Assembly: GCA_023244865.1 (NCBI GenBank)
Contig: JAHFLM010000013.1
Span: forward strand, 1 to 15,402
Length of the DNA stretch: 15,402 nucleotides
Reading direction: 5' to 3'
Origin: Candidatus Harrisonbacteria bacterium
GTDB lineage: Bacteria > Patescibacteriota > Minisyncoccia > UBA6257 > UBA11618
Shown here: one piece after another, positions 5,742-12,612 of the stretch
Numbering within the stretch: the first letter of the stretch is position 1
How the letters are laid out: every line of letters starts with the position of its first letter
The notes under the pieces: model-generated
Told to the model about the DNA's origin: nothing
The model's input: only the letters and a program-made list of their open reading frames with translations
Databases searched by the model: none
Position numbers and translations under genes: made by a program

Positions 5742-5766
5742 AAAACACCCCAATGGGTGTTTTTTT
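5742..5766 (+). terminator. Terminator of the zinc-ribbon operon
   Basis: AAAACACCC and GGGTGTTTT pair around a CAAT loop and run into a T-tract. It is the same stem sequence as the terminator at 507-528. The last T bases overlap the -35 box of the next promoter. Confidence 0.88.
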
Positions 5767-5793
5767 GACGAATTTATTTATTTGAGGCATTAT
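5765..5793 (+). promoter_or_regulatory. Promoter of the 5828-6971 genes
   Basis: TTGACG (5765-5770) and CATTAT (5788-5793) stand 17 bp apart, directly after the terminator T-run. The leader to the 5828 start would be about 28 nt. Confidence 0.55.
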
Positions 5794-5827
5794 ATTCTCG
5801 GTATTTTGAAATATATAGGAGCCTAAT

Positions 5828-6028
5828 ATGCTCGTGCCAAATCCTGTGAATTGCATGATTTGCAGTAAAAAACTTGATACCGATGAGTGGTTTTATTGTA
5901 AAAAATGCAAAGAAACTTTTTATCCACCTAAGAGCAAAACCTGCAAGATTTGCCCGGATTGTGGCTTGGATTACTCGGATGACTTAGATGAATGTCCGCA
6001 ATGCAAAAATAAAAAAAATAAACCCTAA
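5828..6028 (+). CDS. Double zinc-ribbon protein, 66 aa
   Basis: Nine cysteines: C9, C12, C24, C27 make the first ribbon and C42, C45, C56, C59 the second, with an extra C39. The second half, PDCGLDYSDDLDECPQC, has the typical spacing of a zinc-ribbon domain. AGGAG lies 7 nt before the ATG. It follows its own promoter and precedes two coiled-coil genes by 26 bp and less, so it probably shares their transcript. A scaffold or nucleic-acid-binding role is possible; no family is recognised. Confidence 0.78.
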   Translation: MLVPNPVNCMICSKKLDTDEWFYCKKCKETFYPPKSKTCKICPDCGLDYSDDLDECPQCKNKKNKP

Positions 6029-6054
6029 CTCAAAAAAGGAAGGAAGGTGCTGAA

Positions 6055-6285
6055 ATGCCATATGGAAGCAGTGATGATTTAAATGATGCTTGGGAAGAAA
6101 TTCGGCAACTGAAAATTAAAGTTTCTGGACTAGAGAGAGACCTCGATAATGCCAAACAAACTATTGCGGATTTAAGAGGAGATAAGAAAAGGTTGGAAGC
6201 GAATATCGAACAAATGCAAAAAGATGGCCCAGTGAGAGCGTCGATGGCTTTTCCAGATTCACCTAAGGCGCATCCGCATAGATAA
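6055..6285 (+). CDS. Small coiled-coil protein, 76 aa
   Basis: A 76-aa protein. From about residue 9 to 56 it has heptad-like spacing of hydrophobics among charges (IRQLKIKVSGLERDLDNAKQ, then IADLRGDKKRLEANIEQMQ), which predicts one long coiled coil. The tail is short, Pro- and His-containing (AFPDSPKAHPHR). A triple AAGG run precedes the ATG by about 8 nt, a strong ribosome site. It resembles the broken gene at 6773-6971 (TIADLR/TIRTLR, KKRL/KKKL), so the two may be paralogues. Confidence 0.75.
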   Translation: MPYGSSDDLNDAWEEIRQLKIKVSGLERDLDNAKQTIADLRGDKKRLEANIEQMQKDGPVRASMAFPDSPKAHPHR

Positions 6286-6300
6286 AAGGAGGGCTGAGAA

Positions 6301-6693
6301 ATGGCGAAGCGAAAACAGATTGATTTTGATGCTGCGGGAGAGTTCGCTAATGCACAATTAAAAGTATTTAAACGAGCTGCGATAGAAAAAGTTTTAGGAA
6401 AAAAGGGAAAAAATCAGGATGTTGTGATATCTAAAAGACGGTTAGAAAACTTCGGGAAAAGGATTAAGAGCCTGAAACGCCAGCTAGACGAAGCTAGTGA
6501 GCTGATTAAAAAGCTTCGAAAAGATGCGAGGTCTATGAGAAGTCGCTTGAGCGAAGTAACTAAAGAAGAAGCGGCTTCGATGAACTTGGAGATGATGTTT
6601 CCTAAACAAACACCGAAGAAGAATGTTAGAAGAAAGAAAAAGGCTAGACCGAGTAAATTAGAATCTTTGCCGGGAAGTGACTTTAAAAATTAA
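6301..6693 (+). CDS. Basic coiled-coil protein, 130 aa
   Basis: A 130-aa protein with three parts: an N-terminal helix (IDFDAAGEFANAQLKVFKRA), a coiled coil from about residue 45 to 92 (RRLENFGKRIKSLKRQLDEA and onward), and a very basic C-terminal segment (KKNVRRKKKARPSK). The charge suggests binding to nucleic acid or to an acidic partner such as the acidic-tail protein encoded upstream; this is inference. AAAGGAGGG about 8 nt upstream is a near-perfect Shine-Dalgarno. It follows the 76-aa coiled-coil gene after 15 bp. No family is recognised. Confidence 0.77.
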   Translation: MAKRKQIDFDAAGEFANAQLKVFKRAAIEKVLGKKGKNQDVVISKRRLENFGKRIKSLKRQLDEASELIKKLRKDARSMRSRLSEVTKEEAASMNLEMMFPKQTPKKNVRRKKKARPSKLESLPGSDFKN

Positions 6694-6772
6694 AAATAAT
6701 AAAATCCCCTAACCCCCAAAGGCCGCCCTTGCTTTAAAAGCTTCGGCGTGCCAAAGAAAGAAATGGTGGAAA

Positions 6773-6971
6773 ATGGCCGCGATGATTGATACTATAAAAA
6801 AGCAGCTCGTAAAAGCTAATGAAACTATTAGAACTTTGAGATCTGAAAAAAAGAAAGCTTTCTCGTGATAACTTGGCCCTGAAACAGACGATGAGAGGCC
6901 TTCAGGAAATGAATGGTCAACATGAATTGAAAGAAAGAATGGAAGAAAATCGATTTGGACGGACTTCGTAA
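6773..6971 (+). pseudogene. Coiled-coil gene broken by a frameshift at an A-run
   Basis: Starting MAAMIDTIKKQLVKANETIR, the first frame runs as a coiled coil through TLRSEKK and then ends at a TGA at 6866-6868, shortly after an A7 run (6846-6852). The +1 frame continues the helix without a break (LSRDNLALKQTMRGLQEMNG, then HELKERMEENRFGRTS) to a TAA at 6969-6971. Joined, it would be about 66 aa and would resemble the 6055 gene. This could be a real mutation, an assembly error, or a site where RNA polymerase slips. The start is uncertain: the upstream GGTGGAAA is close to the ATG. The 80 bp before it hold no gene. Confidence 0.6.
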
Positions 6972-6991
6972 GCTTAAGAAAAAAATAAAAT

Positions 6992-7014
6992 AAATCCCTT
7001 AATGGGGATTTTTT
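6992..7014. terminator. Terminator, probably bidirectional
   Basis: AAATCCC pairs with GGGATTT around a 6-nt loop, with T bases following on the plus strand and a long T-rich run on the minus strand. It would end the coiled-coil transcript and could also end uvrC transcripts arriving from the right. Confidence 0.75.
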
Positions 7015-7027
7015 GTTTACCTCCCTC

Positions 7028-7139
7028 TGTCATCCCGGAGTACTCATCCGGGATCCAGTACATTTAAAACTATTAATATTTATTATTGAACTGGATCCCG
7101 CATCATTTCCGATTGAGTACAATCGGGTGCGGGATGACA
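7028..7139. repeat. Dispersed inverted repeat, TGTCATCCCG type
   Basis: Outer ends TGTCATCCCGG and GCGGGATGACA, inner arms GGGATCCAGT and ACTGGATCCCGC, and an AT-rich centre. A partial edge, CGCAATGACGAACGG, follows at about 7153. The element fills the space between the 6992-7014 terminator and the end of uvrC, whose stop lies only about 36 bp away. Confidence 0.75.
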
Positions 7140-7175
7140 AACGGGGCCTCCCTCGCAATGACGAACGGACGTCTT

Positions 7176-8390
7176 CTATTTCAAAAAATTCCGCGCTCTT
7201 AATTCTTTGTGATATTTAATGGCGAAACGGTGGGATTCGTCGCGGACTTTGATTAGAGTTAGTTCGCTCGTAAACTTGGGGATCTCACCTAGAAAATCGT
7301 TGCGTTTACGCTCGGGGCCTTTGGCGAGACCGACAACTGGGATGCTTAAATTAAAATCACGCAAAACTCCTTCCATCATTTTGACTTGGATTAATCCCCC
7401 ATCGACTAAAATTAAACTTGGCAATGGCCAGTCTTTGGCGTGTTCGAGACGACGCTCTAAAACCTCTTTTAACATATGAAAATCATTGGGGCCTTTCACG
7501 GTACGGATTTTGAATTTACGATAACTACTTTTATCCGGCTCGTTATCGTAAAAAACCACCATCACGCCGACGGCCGACTGCCCTGAAATATTAGAGATGT
7601 CGTAGCCTTCTATGCGATGGCCGGTCTTGGGTAAATTGGTTTTTAATAATTCATCTTCTTTGATGAAAGAAACGTCTTGCAAATGAGTAATCGAGAAAAT
7701 CTGGCGCTTCACTTTTTCGGCAGCTTCGAAGTTGAGTTTACCGCTCGCAGCCCTCATTTCTTTTTCTAAATTTTTAATTAAAGTTTTGACCCGACCGCTT
7801 AAAAATAATTTTAAGTGATTAATATTTTTCTTATAATCTTTGGTCGAGATTTCGTTAATACAAGCGCCGGGACAAAGATGAATTTCATAATCAAAACAGG
7901 GGCGAGACAAAGGAAGTTTTTTTGCTTCGCCAGCTTTTTCACAATATGGAAAAATCTTACGCAAAACTTTCAAAGCATCTTTAATCGAGTTGAGATTTAA
8001 AAAGGGGCCGAGGTAGGTTTCGCCGGCATCGCGATTTTTACCCCTCACAATTACCGGCTTAGGAAATTTAGTTTTAGTAAAAGTGATAAATAAAAAACTC
8101 TTGTCGTCTTTTTCTTTAACGTTAAAGGGTGGATTAAACTTTTTAATATAATTCGCCTCGAGGACGAGAGCTTCTAAAGCTGAATTAGTGACTTCAAATT
8201 TAATGTCGGCGATTTCGGAAACTAAGGCTTCAATGCGGGCGTCGTGCGCTTTTTGGAAATAAGAACTCACGCGACGCTTCAATGACCCCGCCTTACCCAC
8301 GTATAACAAATCCCCCACCGCGTTTTTCATTAAATAAACACCGGGCTTTTCTGGGAGATTTTTTAAGATTGTTTGGAGTTTTTGGGTCAT
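7176..8390 (-). CDS. uvrC: UvrC, excinuclease ABC subunit C, lacking the C-terminal HhH domain
   Basis: Nucleotide excision repair endonuclease that cuts DNA on both sides of a lesion after UvrA/UvrB loading. Seen in order: the GIY-YIG domain (GVY at 17, LYVGKA at 29-34) for the 3' cut; four cysteines C150, C165, C173 and C177 at the positions of the family's iron-sulfur ligands; a UVR helix (about 200-235) for UvrB; and the RNase H-like nuclease (about 258-400) with D264, D303, D330 and H387 in place of the four catalytic residues. At 404 aa it stops just after the nuclease, whereas typical UvrC is around 600 aa and ends in a tandem helix-hairpin-helix DNA-binding domain. There is no clear Shine-Dalgarno; the leader is short. 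Confidence 0.95.
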   Translation of the reverse strand: MTQKLQTILKNLPEKPGVYLMKNAVGDLLYVGKAGSLKRRVSSYFQKAHDARIEALVSEIADIKFEVTNSALEALVLEANYIKKFNPPFNVKEKDDKSFLFITFTKTKFPKPVIVRGKNRDAGETYLGPFLNLNSIKDALKVLRKIFPYCEKAGEAKKLPLSRPCFDYEIHLCPGACINEISTKDYKKNINHLKLFLSGRVKTLIKNLEKEMRAASGKLNFEAAEKVKRQIFSITHLQDVSFIKEDELLKTNLPKTGHRIEGYDISNISGQSAVGVMVVFYDNEPDKSSYRKFKIRTVKGPNDFHMLKEVLERRLEHAKDWPLPSLILVDGGLIQVKMMEGVLRDFNLSIPVVGLAKGPERKRNDFLGEIPKFTSELTLIKVRDESHRFAIKYHKELRARNFLK

Positions 8391-8409
8391 TTTTACTAGG
8401 TTTTATGGC

Positions 8410-8438
8410 ATCTTAACACTTATTGACTTTAATGGCAA
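8410..8438 (-). promoter_or_regulatory. uvrC promoter
   Basis: On the minus strand, TTGCCA (8438-8433) and TAAGAT (8415-8410) are 17 bp apart. The transcript would start near 8403, about 12 nt before the uvrC ATG, leaving little room for a Shine-Dalgarno. The box overlaps the plus-strand promoter at 8423-8452. Confidence 0.6.
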
Positions 8439-8452
8439 TTTTATGGTATAAT
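8423..8452 (+). promoter_or_regulatory. Near-consensus extended -10 promoter for the 8523 gene
   Basis: TTGACT (8423-8428), an 18-bp spacer and TATAAT (8447-8452), with TGG directly before the -10 (extended -10). It is the best promoter in the window. The leader, from about 8459, contains a small hairpin AGCCGA/TCGGCT at 8471-8487 and ends in the GGGGG ribosome site of the 8523 gene. Confidence 0.85.
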
Positions 8453-8522
8453 TAAGGTAGAACCGATGAGAGCCGAATGCCTCGGCTTTATCGCATAAAA
8501 ACTAATTTAGGGGGTTGAGCTT

Positions 8523-8894
8523 ATGAAAGCTGCAAAATTTTTACTTCCCGCGTCTGCAATCTTGTTTGTGCTGTGGTTTTTTACCAATGCGTTAATCAAC
8601 GCGGGTAAATCGAATTCGACGGAGATGGTGGTGGTTGGGGTCGTCCCGGGCAATGCGCCGGCAAAGATGGATGAGTCCGCTGATAATTCGGACAAACAAC
8701 TGTTAGATGCGTACGGCTACATCGATGACTCTTCGTTGGATGATCCGACCACAAAAAAGTTTGACCGGATCGATGAGCTCTTGGAGAGGATTAATGAAAA
8801 ACTTGATCGACTCCTAGAGAAGCGAACTCTGATCAACGAACAGGCTTCGCGGATTGAGGAACTCATCAAAGAGCGTCTGCCGGCTGAGAAATAA
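8523..8894 (+). CDS. Membrane-anchored coiled-coil protein, 123 aa
   Basis: N-terminal MKAAK followed by one hydrophobic segment (about 6-26, FLLPASAILFVLWFFTNALI), a membrane anchor or uncleaved signal. A flexible Asp/Ser-rich linker follows, then a coiled coil from about residue 78 to 119 (FDRIDELLERINEKLDRLLE and onward). The C-terminal part is probably outside the membrane in the direction set by the Lys residues, i.e. extracytoplasmic; this is inference. AGGGGG before the ATG and the strong promoter upstream suggest high expression. It pairs with the 8937 gene 42 bp downstream. I recognise no family. Confidence 0.8.
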   Translation: MKAAKFLLPASAILFVLWFFTNALINAGKSNSTEMVVVGVVPGNAPAKMDESADNSDKQLLDAYGYIDDSSLDDPTTKKFDRIDELLERINEKLDRLLEKRTLINEQASRIEELIKERLPAEK

Positions 8895-8936
8895 CCTGTC
8901 ACACTTAACCAACCCAAAAAACTGAAGGAGAAGATC

Positions 8937-9284
8937 GTGATTAAAAAGATTACTGTGGCCCATATGGCTGGAAGCGGATCGACCATAACCGAATACACCA
9001 ACAAGCTCGATGACCTTGATTGGAAATGCTGGATAATGGACATCCTGTCGGTGGGTGGAAAGATGGTCTCGGTGCCCATATCACCCAACAGATTACAGGG
9101 AGACCTTCCCGACTGCAGCCACCCGGGAATGAGAGAAATTCGCGAAACCTTTGATGGTGGAGAATTACCCGAAGCTGCACTGGTAATCTTTGTCATGAAC
9201 GAATTAGCGTATGTAGGACTTGAAAACGATGCCGATCTTCAGGAGGTCAAAGATCTCAGGGATAGATTGACCGGGAAGGCCTAA
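8937..9284 (+). CDS. Hypothetical protein, 115 aa, GTG start
   Basis: A soluble 115-aa protein without a recognised domain. The GTG start is supported by AAGGAG 7 nt upstream and by the lack of a better ATG before residue 10. The sequence opens MIKKITVAHMAGSGSTITEY, has a Gly/Pro-containing middle with two Cys residues (Cys31 and Cys60), and ends in a charged helix (ADLQEVKDLRDRLTGKA). It is the second gene of a two-gene unit with the 8523 gene and ends before a very strong terminator. A partner role to the anchored coiled-coil protein is plausible but not shown. Confidence 0.75.
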   Translation: MIKKITVAHMAGSGSTITEYTNKLDDLDWKCWIMDILSVGGKMVSVPISPNRLQGDLPDCSHPGMREIRETFDGGELPEAALVIFVMNELAYVGLENDADLQEVKDLRDRLTGKA

Positions 9285-9306
9285 AAGCCAAGTCAGCACC
9301 TAACAC

Positions 9307-9344
9307 AAACAGCTCGAAGTCTCAGACTTCGAGCTGTTTTTTTA
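9307..9344 (+). terminator. Strong terminator of the 8523-9284 unit
   Basis: A perfect 15-bp stem (AAACAGCTCGAAGTC with its complement) closed by a TCA loop and followed by a T-tract on the plus strand. It lies 22 bp after the stop. Confidence 0.93.
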
Positions 9345-9368
9345 TTCCTTATTAATCGTCTCTCCCCT

Positions 9369-9479
9369 TGTCACCTCGAGTGAAACGAGAAGGTCTAGCG
9401 ATAGCGAGTCCCCTATTAATACGGGCTAATGCCCTAGATCTCCTCGCCTCAATTCTCGGAATTGAGACTCGAGATGACG
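9369..9479. repeat. Dispersed inverted repeat, TCACCTCGAGT type
   Basis: Outer arms GTCACCTCGAGT (9370-9381) and ACTCGAGATGAC (9467-9478), with further internal complementarity including AGGTCT and AGATCTCCT. After it, up to the uvrA stop at 9543, a fragment CTTCGCCAGAGGCTACGAAG adds another dispersed-repeat-like piece. The whole 9345-9542 gap holds no gene. Confidence 0.65.
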
Positions 9480-9542
9480 AGGAGGGAATTGGACTCTGAA
9501 TGACCCTACTTCGCCAGAGGCTACGAAGGGCGCGGCAGGGGG

Positions 9543-12092
9543 TTAAGGATTGGTTTTCTTGTATAACTTTTTTAGGTAGTGGCCGGTGTGACTGCCGGAT
9601 TTTTTCATGACTTCTTCGGGGGTGCCTTTGGCGATGACTTCACCGCCTTTGACGCCGCCTTCGGGGCCGAGGTCGATTAGGTAGTCGGCGGATTTAATCA
9701 TGTCTAAGTTGTGTTCAATTAACACCACGGTGTTGCCGCGATCGATTAAGCGATTTAAAACATCTAAAAGTTTTTGGACATCGGCGAAGTGGAGACCGGT
9801 CGTTGGTTCATCCAAAAGATAAATAGTTTTTCTGGTGTCGCGCTTGCCGAGTTCGGCGGCGAGCTTTACTCTTTGCGCTTCACCACCAGAAAGGGTGGTG
9901 GCGGATTGACCGAGTTTTAAATAGCCAAGCCCTACCTCTCTTAAAATTTTCATACGGTCGTGAATCCACGGAATTTCTTTGAAAAAATCTTCGGCGTCTT
10001 CGATCGACATTTGGAGGATGTCGTAAATATTTTTTTCTTGATATTCTACCTCTAAAGTTTCACGGTCGAAACGTTTGCCCTTGCAAACCTCGCACTCGAT
10101 TTCGACGGCAGGCAAAAAGTGCATCTCGATTTCTAACACGCCGCGGCCTTCGCAATTTTCGCAGCGGCCACCGCGGACGTTGAAACTGAAACGACCATCC
10201 TTATAACCACGGACTTTGGCATCAGGCGTCGAAGCAAAAAGTTCGCGAATGTAAGTCCAGGCGCCCACATAAGTGGCGGGGTTACTACGAGGCGTGCGGC
10301 CGATGGGTGACTGGTCGACATTCACGACACGATTCAAATAAGAAAGATTAAGAATTTCTTTGAAGGCACCAACTTTGTAATCTGCGCCGTTAAATTTATT
10401 AGCTAAATCTTTATAAAGCACATCGTAAAGCAAGGAGCTTTTGCCGGAACCACTGACACCCGTGATGACCGTCATGCGGCCGAGGGGAATCTCGACGTCG
10501 ATGTTTTTTAAGTTGTTGGCGGTGACGCCTTTGAGTTTTAAAAGCGGGGTGGTTTTAGTGATAGGGCGGCGCTCGTCTGGCCAAGTAATTTCTATGTCCC
10601 CTCTTAGATAATCTAGAGTTAAAGACTTTTGGGATTTGTCTTTGAGAATTTCTGGAATGGGGCCGATGGCCACAACTTCGCCACCATTGATACCGGCCGC
10701 GGGGCCGATGTCGACTAAAAAGTCGCTGGCTAAAATCGTGTCTTCGTCGTGCTCAACCACGAGAACGGTGTTGCCGAGGTCACGGAGTTTCTTTAAGGTT
10801 TCGATTAATTTTTCGTTGTCTTTTTGGTGGAGGCCGATAGTGGGCTCGTCCAAAATATAAAGGGTGCCGGTTAAACGACTGCCGATTTGGGAAGCTAAGC
10901 GAATGCGCTGACCTTCACCACCCGAGAGCGTGGCGCTTTTACGATCTAGGGTTAAGTAATTTAAACCCACGTCGAAAAGGAATTTTAAGCGGCCGTTGAT
11001 TTCTTTTAAAATATTTTCGGCGACTTTATGATCTTTATTTTCACCTTTTTCAAAAGCGGTGAGGAGCTTGTGTTCGTAGTCGAAGAAAAAATCTCGGACT
11101 TCTTCGATCGACTGAGCGGTGACTTCGGCGATATTTTTATTGTTTAATAAAACGCTGAGTGATTCTTTTTTTAATCTTTGACCGCGGCAGGCTTCGCAAG
11201 GGTGATCGGAAAAAAGTTCTTTAATACCTAAGCCGCCGCATTCGGTGCAGGCACCGAAAGGAGAGTTGAAAGAGAAAAGGCGCGGTTCGATTTCGGGGAA
11301 AGAAAAGCCGTCGTTCGGACAAGTAAATTTCGCGGAGAAGGTCATTTCTTTGTCGCCTAAAATTGTGACGACGTCATTGCCATATTTCAAACCGCTCTCG
11401 ATGGCTTCGGCTAAACGGGCGCGGTTATCTTTTTCGGTGAAGTCTAAAGTTGAAGGAATGCGATCCACGACGAGATCGATGAAGTGGGCTTTGTAGCGAG
11501 AGAGTTCGATGCGTTGGCGGAGAGAAAGGAATTGACCATTGACGCGGACTTCGGAGAAACCAGCGTTTAGAAAGTCGTAAAGTTTTTGATAGTACTCGCC
11601 TTTGCGGCCACGGACAACGGGCGCCAAAATCACGTAAGTTCCCCGCTCTTTGCTGTCTTTGAAAAGCGAGACGGTGAGGTCGACGATCTCTTCTTTGGTG
11701 AGTTTTTTAATATGATGGCCGCACTCAGGACAATGAGGTTCGCCAAGGCGCGCAAAAAGGACGCGAAGATAATCGTAAATTTCAGTCGTGGTCGCGACTG
11801 TGGAACGAGGGTTGTGGGAATGACTTTTTTGGTCGATAGAAATAGACGGGCTCAAGCCTTCGATTTCGTCGACATCGGGCTTATCGATTTTGGATAAAAA
11901 TTGACGGGCGTAGGAAGAAAGACTCTCAATATAGCGCCTTTGGCCTTCGGCGAAGATGGTGTCAAAAGCCAGCGAGCTTTTGCCCGAGCCAGAAAGACCA
12001 GTAAAAACCACCATCTTATCTCGAGGAATTTCGATCGAAATGTTTTTTAAATTGTGTTCGCGGGCACCCTTAACCCTGATTTTATTGACCAT
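9543..12092 (-). CDS. uvrA: UvrA, excinuclease ABC subunit A, compact form
   Basis: ATPase that scans DNA for damage and delivers UvrB in nucleotide excision repair. Seen: Walker A in the first ATPase (GLSGSGKSS, 32-40); the UvrB-binding region (about 125-245); signature LSGGEGQR (389-396) with Walker B LYILDEP; second Walker A GVSGSGKSS (545-553); a C-terminal zinc finger (C644, C647, C667, C670); second signature LSGGEAQR and LLDEPTTGLH. It is 849 aa against about 940-950 in well-studied bacteria. The missing length is mostly between C285 and C299, where the insertion domain normally lies. The first zinc module reads CPND, so its second Cys is Asp261. There is no Shine-Dalgarno before the ATG. 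Confidence 0.97.
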   Translation of the reverse strand: MVNKIRVKGAREHNLKNISIEIPRDKMVVFTGLSGSGKSSLAFDTIFAEGQRRYIESLSSYARQFLSKIDKPDVDEIEGLSPSISIDQKSHSHNPRSTVATTTEIYDYLRVLFARLGEPHCPECGHHIKKLTKEEIVDLTVSLFKDSKERGTYVILAPVVRGRKGEYYQKLYDFLNAGFSEVRVNGQFLSLRQRIELSRYKAHFIDLVVDRIPSTLDFTEKDNRARLAEAIESGLKYGNDVVTILGDKEMTFSAKFTCPNDGFSFPEIEPRLFSFNSPFGACTECGGLGIKELFSDHPCEACRGQRLKKESLSVLLNNKNIAEVTAQSIEEVRDFFFDYEHKLLTAFEKGENKDHKVAENILKEINGRLKFLFDVGLNYLTLDRKSATLSGGEGQRIRLASQIGSRLTGTLYILDEPTIGLHQKDNEKLIETLKKLRDLGNTVLVVEHDEDTILASDFLVDIGPAAGINGGEVVAIGPIPEILKDKSQKSLTLDYLRGDIEITWPDERRPITKTTPLLKLKGVTANNLKNIDVEIPLGRMTVITGVSGSGKSSLLYDVLYKDLANKFNGADYKVGAFKEILNLSYLNRVVNVDQSPIGRTPRSNPATYVGAWTYIRELFASTPDAKVRGYKDGRFSFNVRGGRCENCEGRGVLEIEMHFLPAVEIECEVCKGKRFDRETLEVEYQEKNIYDILQMSIEDAEDFFKEIPWIHDRMKILREVGLGYLKLGQSATTLSGGEAQRVKLAAELGKRDTRKTIYLLDEPTTGLHFADVQKLLDVLNRLIDRGNTVVLIEHNLDMIKSADYLIDLGPEGGVKGGEVIAKGTPEEVMKKSGSHTGHYLKKLYKKTNP

Positions 12093-12120
12093 AATTGATT
12101 TTTAACCGTGATAACCGTTT

Positions 12121-12149
12121 ATTATAAAGATTTTTTTGATAAAGGGCAA
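12121..12149 (-). promoter_or_regulatory. uvrA promoter
   Basis: On the minus strand, TTGCCC (12149-12144), 17 bp, and TATAAT (12126-12121). Transcription would begin near 12114, giving a leader of about 22 nt before the uvrA start. No SOS-type operator was recognised around it. Confidence 0.75.
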
Positions 12150-12157
12150 GGTAAAAC

Positions 12158-12181
12158 AAAACCGACCTTATTGGTCGGTTT
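12158..12181 (-). terminator. Terminator of the 12972-12190 genes
   Basis: AAACCGACC and GGTCGGTTT pair around a TTATT loop. On the minus strand it is followed by TTTTGTTTT. It lies 8 bp after the 12190 stop and separates this pair from uvrA. Confidence 0.85.
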
Positions 12182-12189
12182 GAATATTG

Positions 12190-12582
12190 TTATTCGATTT
12201 CGGGATTTAAAATTAAGGATTCTAAGAATGGAGTAGCTCTAGAATCTACTAACTCTAATTCGGTGCGGTCGGGAAAATACATGAGCTTGAGGTATTCCCA
12301 ACCGTTAACACCGACACAAAGATTGAATTTATAATGAACGCCTAAACTGCGATATAGACTTTCGACTCGTGTCTTGGTAGGTGGTCGCCACTGATAAATA
12401 GAAATATCTTGAATATAGAAGATAAAAGGCTGGTCATTATTGGTGCAGGTGGCCTGAAAAATTTTCCGATCGGGGTGAAGATGCGGGTAAACAGAAGCTG
12501 GCGGAGAGCGCGTAATTTCAATGAAAATTTCTTCGAGTGTTGGCATGCCCGTAAAAGTAATTGTAGTGAAAACGATCGACAT
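12190..12582 (-). CDS. Hypothetical protein, 130 aa
   Basis: A 130-aa protein of no recognised family, with a mostly beta-like pattern (MSIVFTTITFTG, FIFYIQDISIYQW, YKFNLCVGVN, YLKLMYF). AAGGAGGGG about 9 nt before the ATG makes the start firm. It follows the 12972-12613 gene by 30 bp and shares its terminator. Both proteins end in a similar pattern (YFxDxxxxxLxD, then a helix with a Leu), so they may be distant paralogues, though this is only weakly supported. Confidence 0.72.
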   Translation of the reverse strand: MSIVFTTITFTGMPTLEEIFIEITRSPPASVYPHLHPDRKIFQATCTNNDQPFIFYIQDISIYQWRPPTKTRVESLYRSLGVHYKFNLCVGVNGWEYLKLMYFPDRTELELVDSRATPFLESLILNPEIE

Positions 12583-12612
12583 AAGCTGACTCCCCTCCTT
12601 GATTAAGTGGTT

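Noticed and set aside
6846..6853. A-AAA-AAG as a programmed -1 frameshift site
   Set aside because: The -1 frame ends within about ten codons; only the +1 frame continues the coiled coil.
8466..8498. A 10-codon upstream frame (MRAECLGFIA) in the leader of the 8523 gene
   Set aside because: It has no Shine-Dalgarno and coincides with a small hairpin, so the RNA structure explains the sequence better.
8717..9196. A 159-codon minus-strand frame opposite the 8523 and 8937 genes
   Set aside because: It is Ser/Arg-rich shadow coding; the plus strand has the promoter, ribosome sites and terminator.
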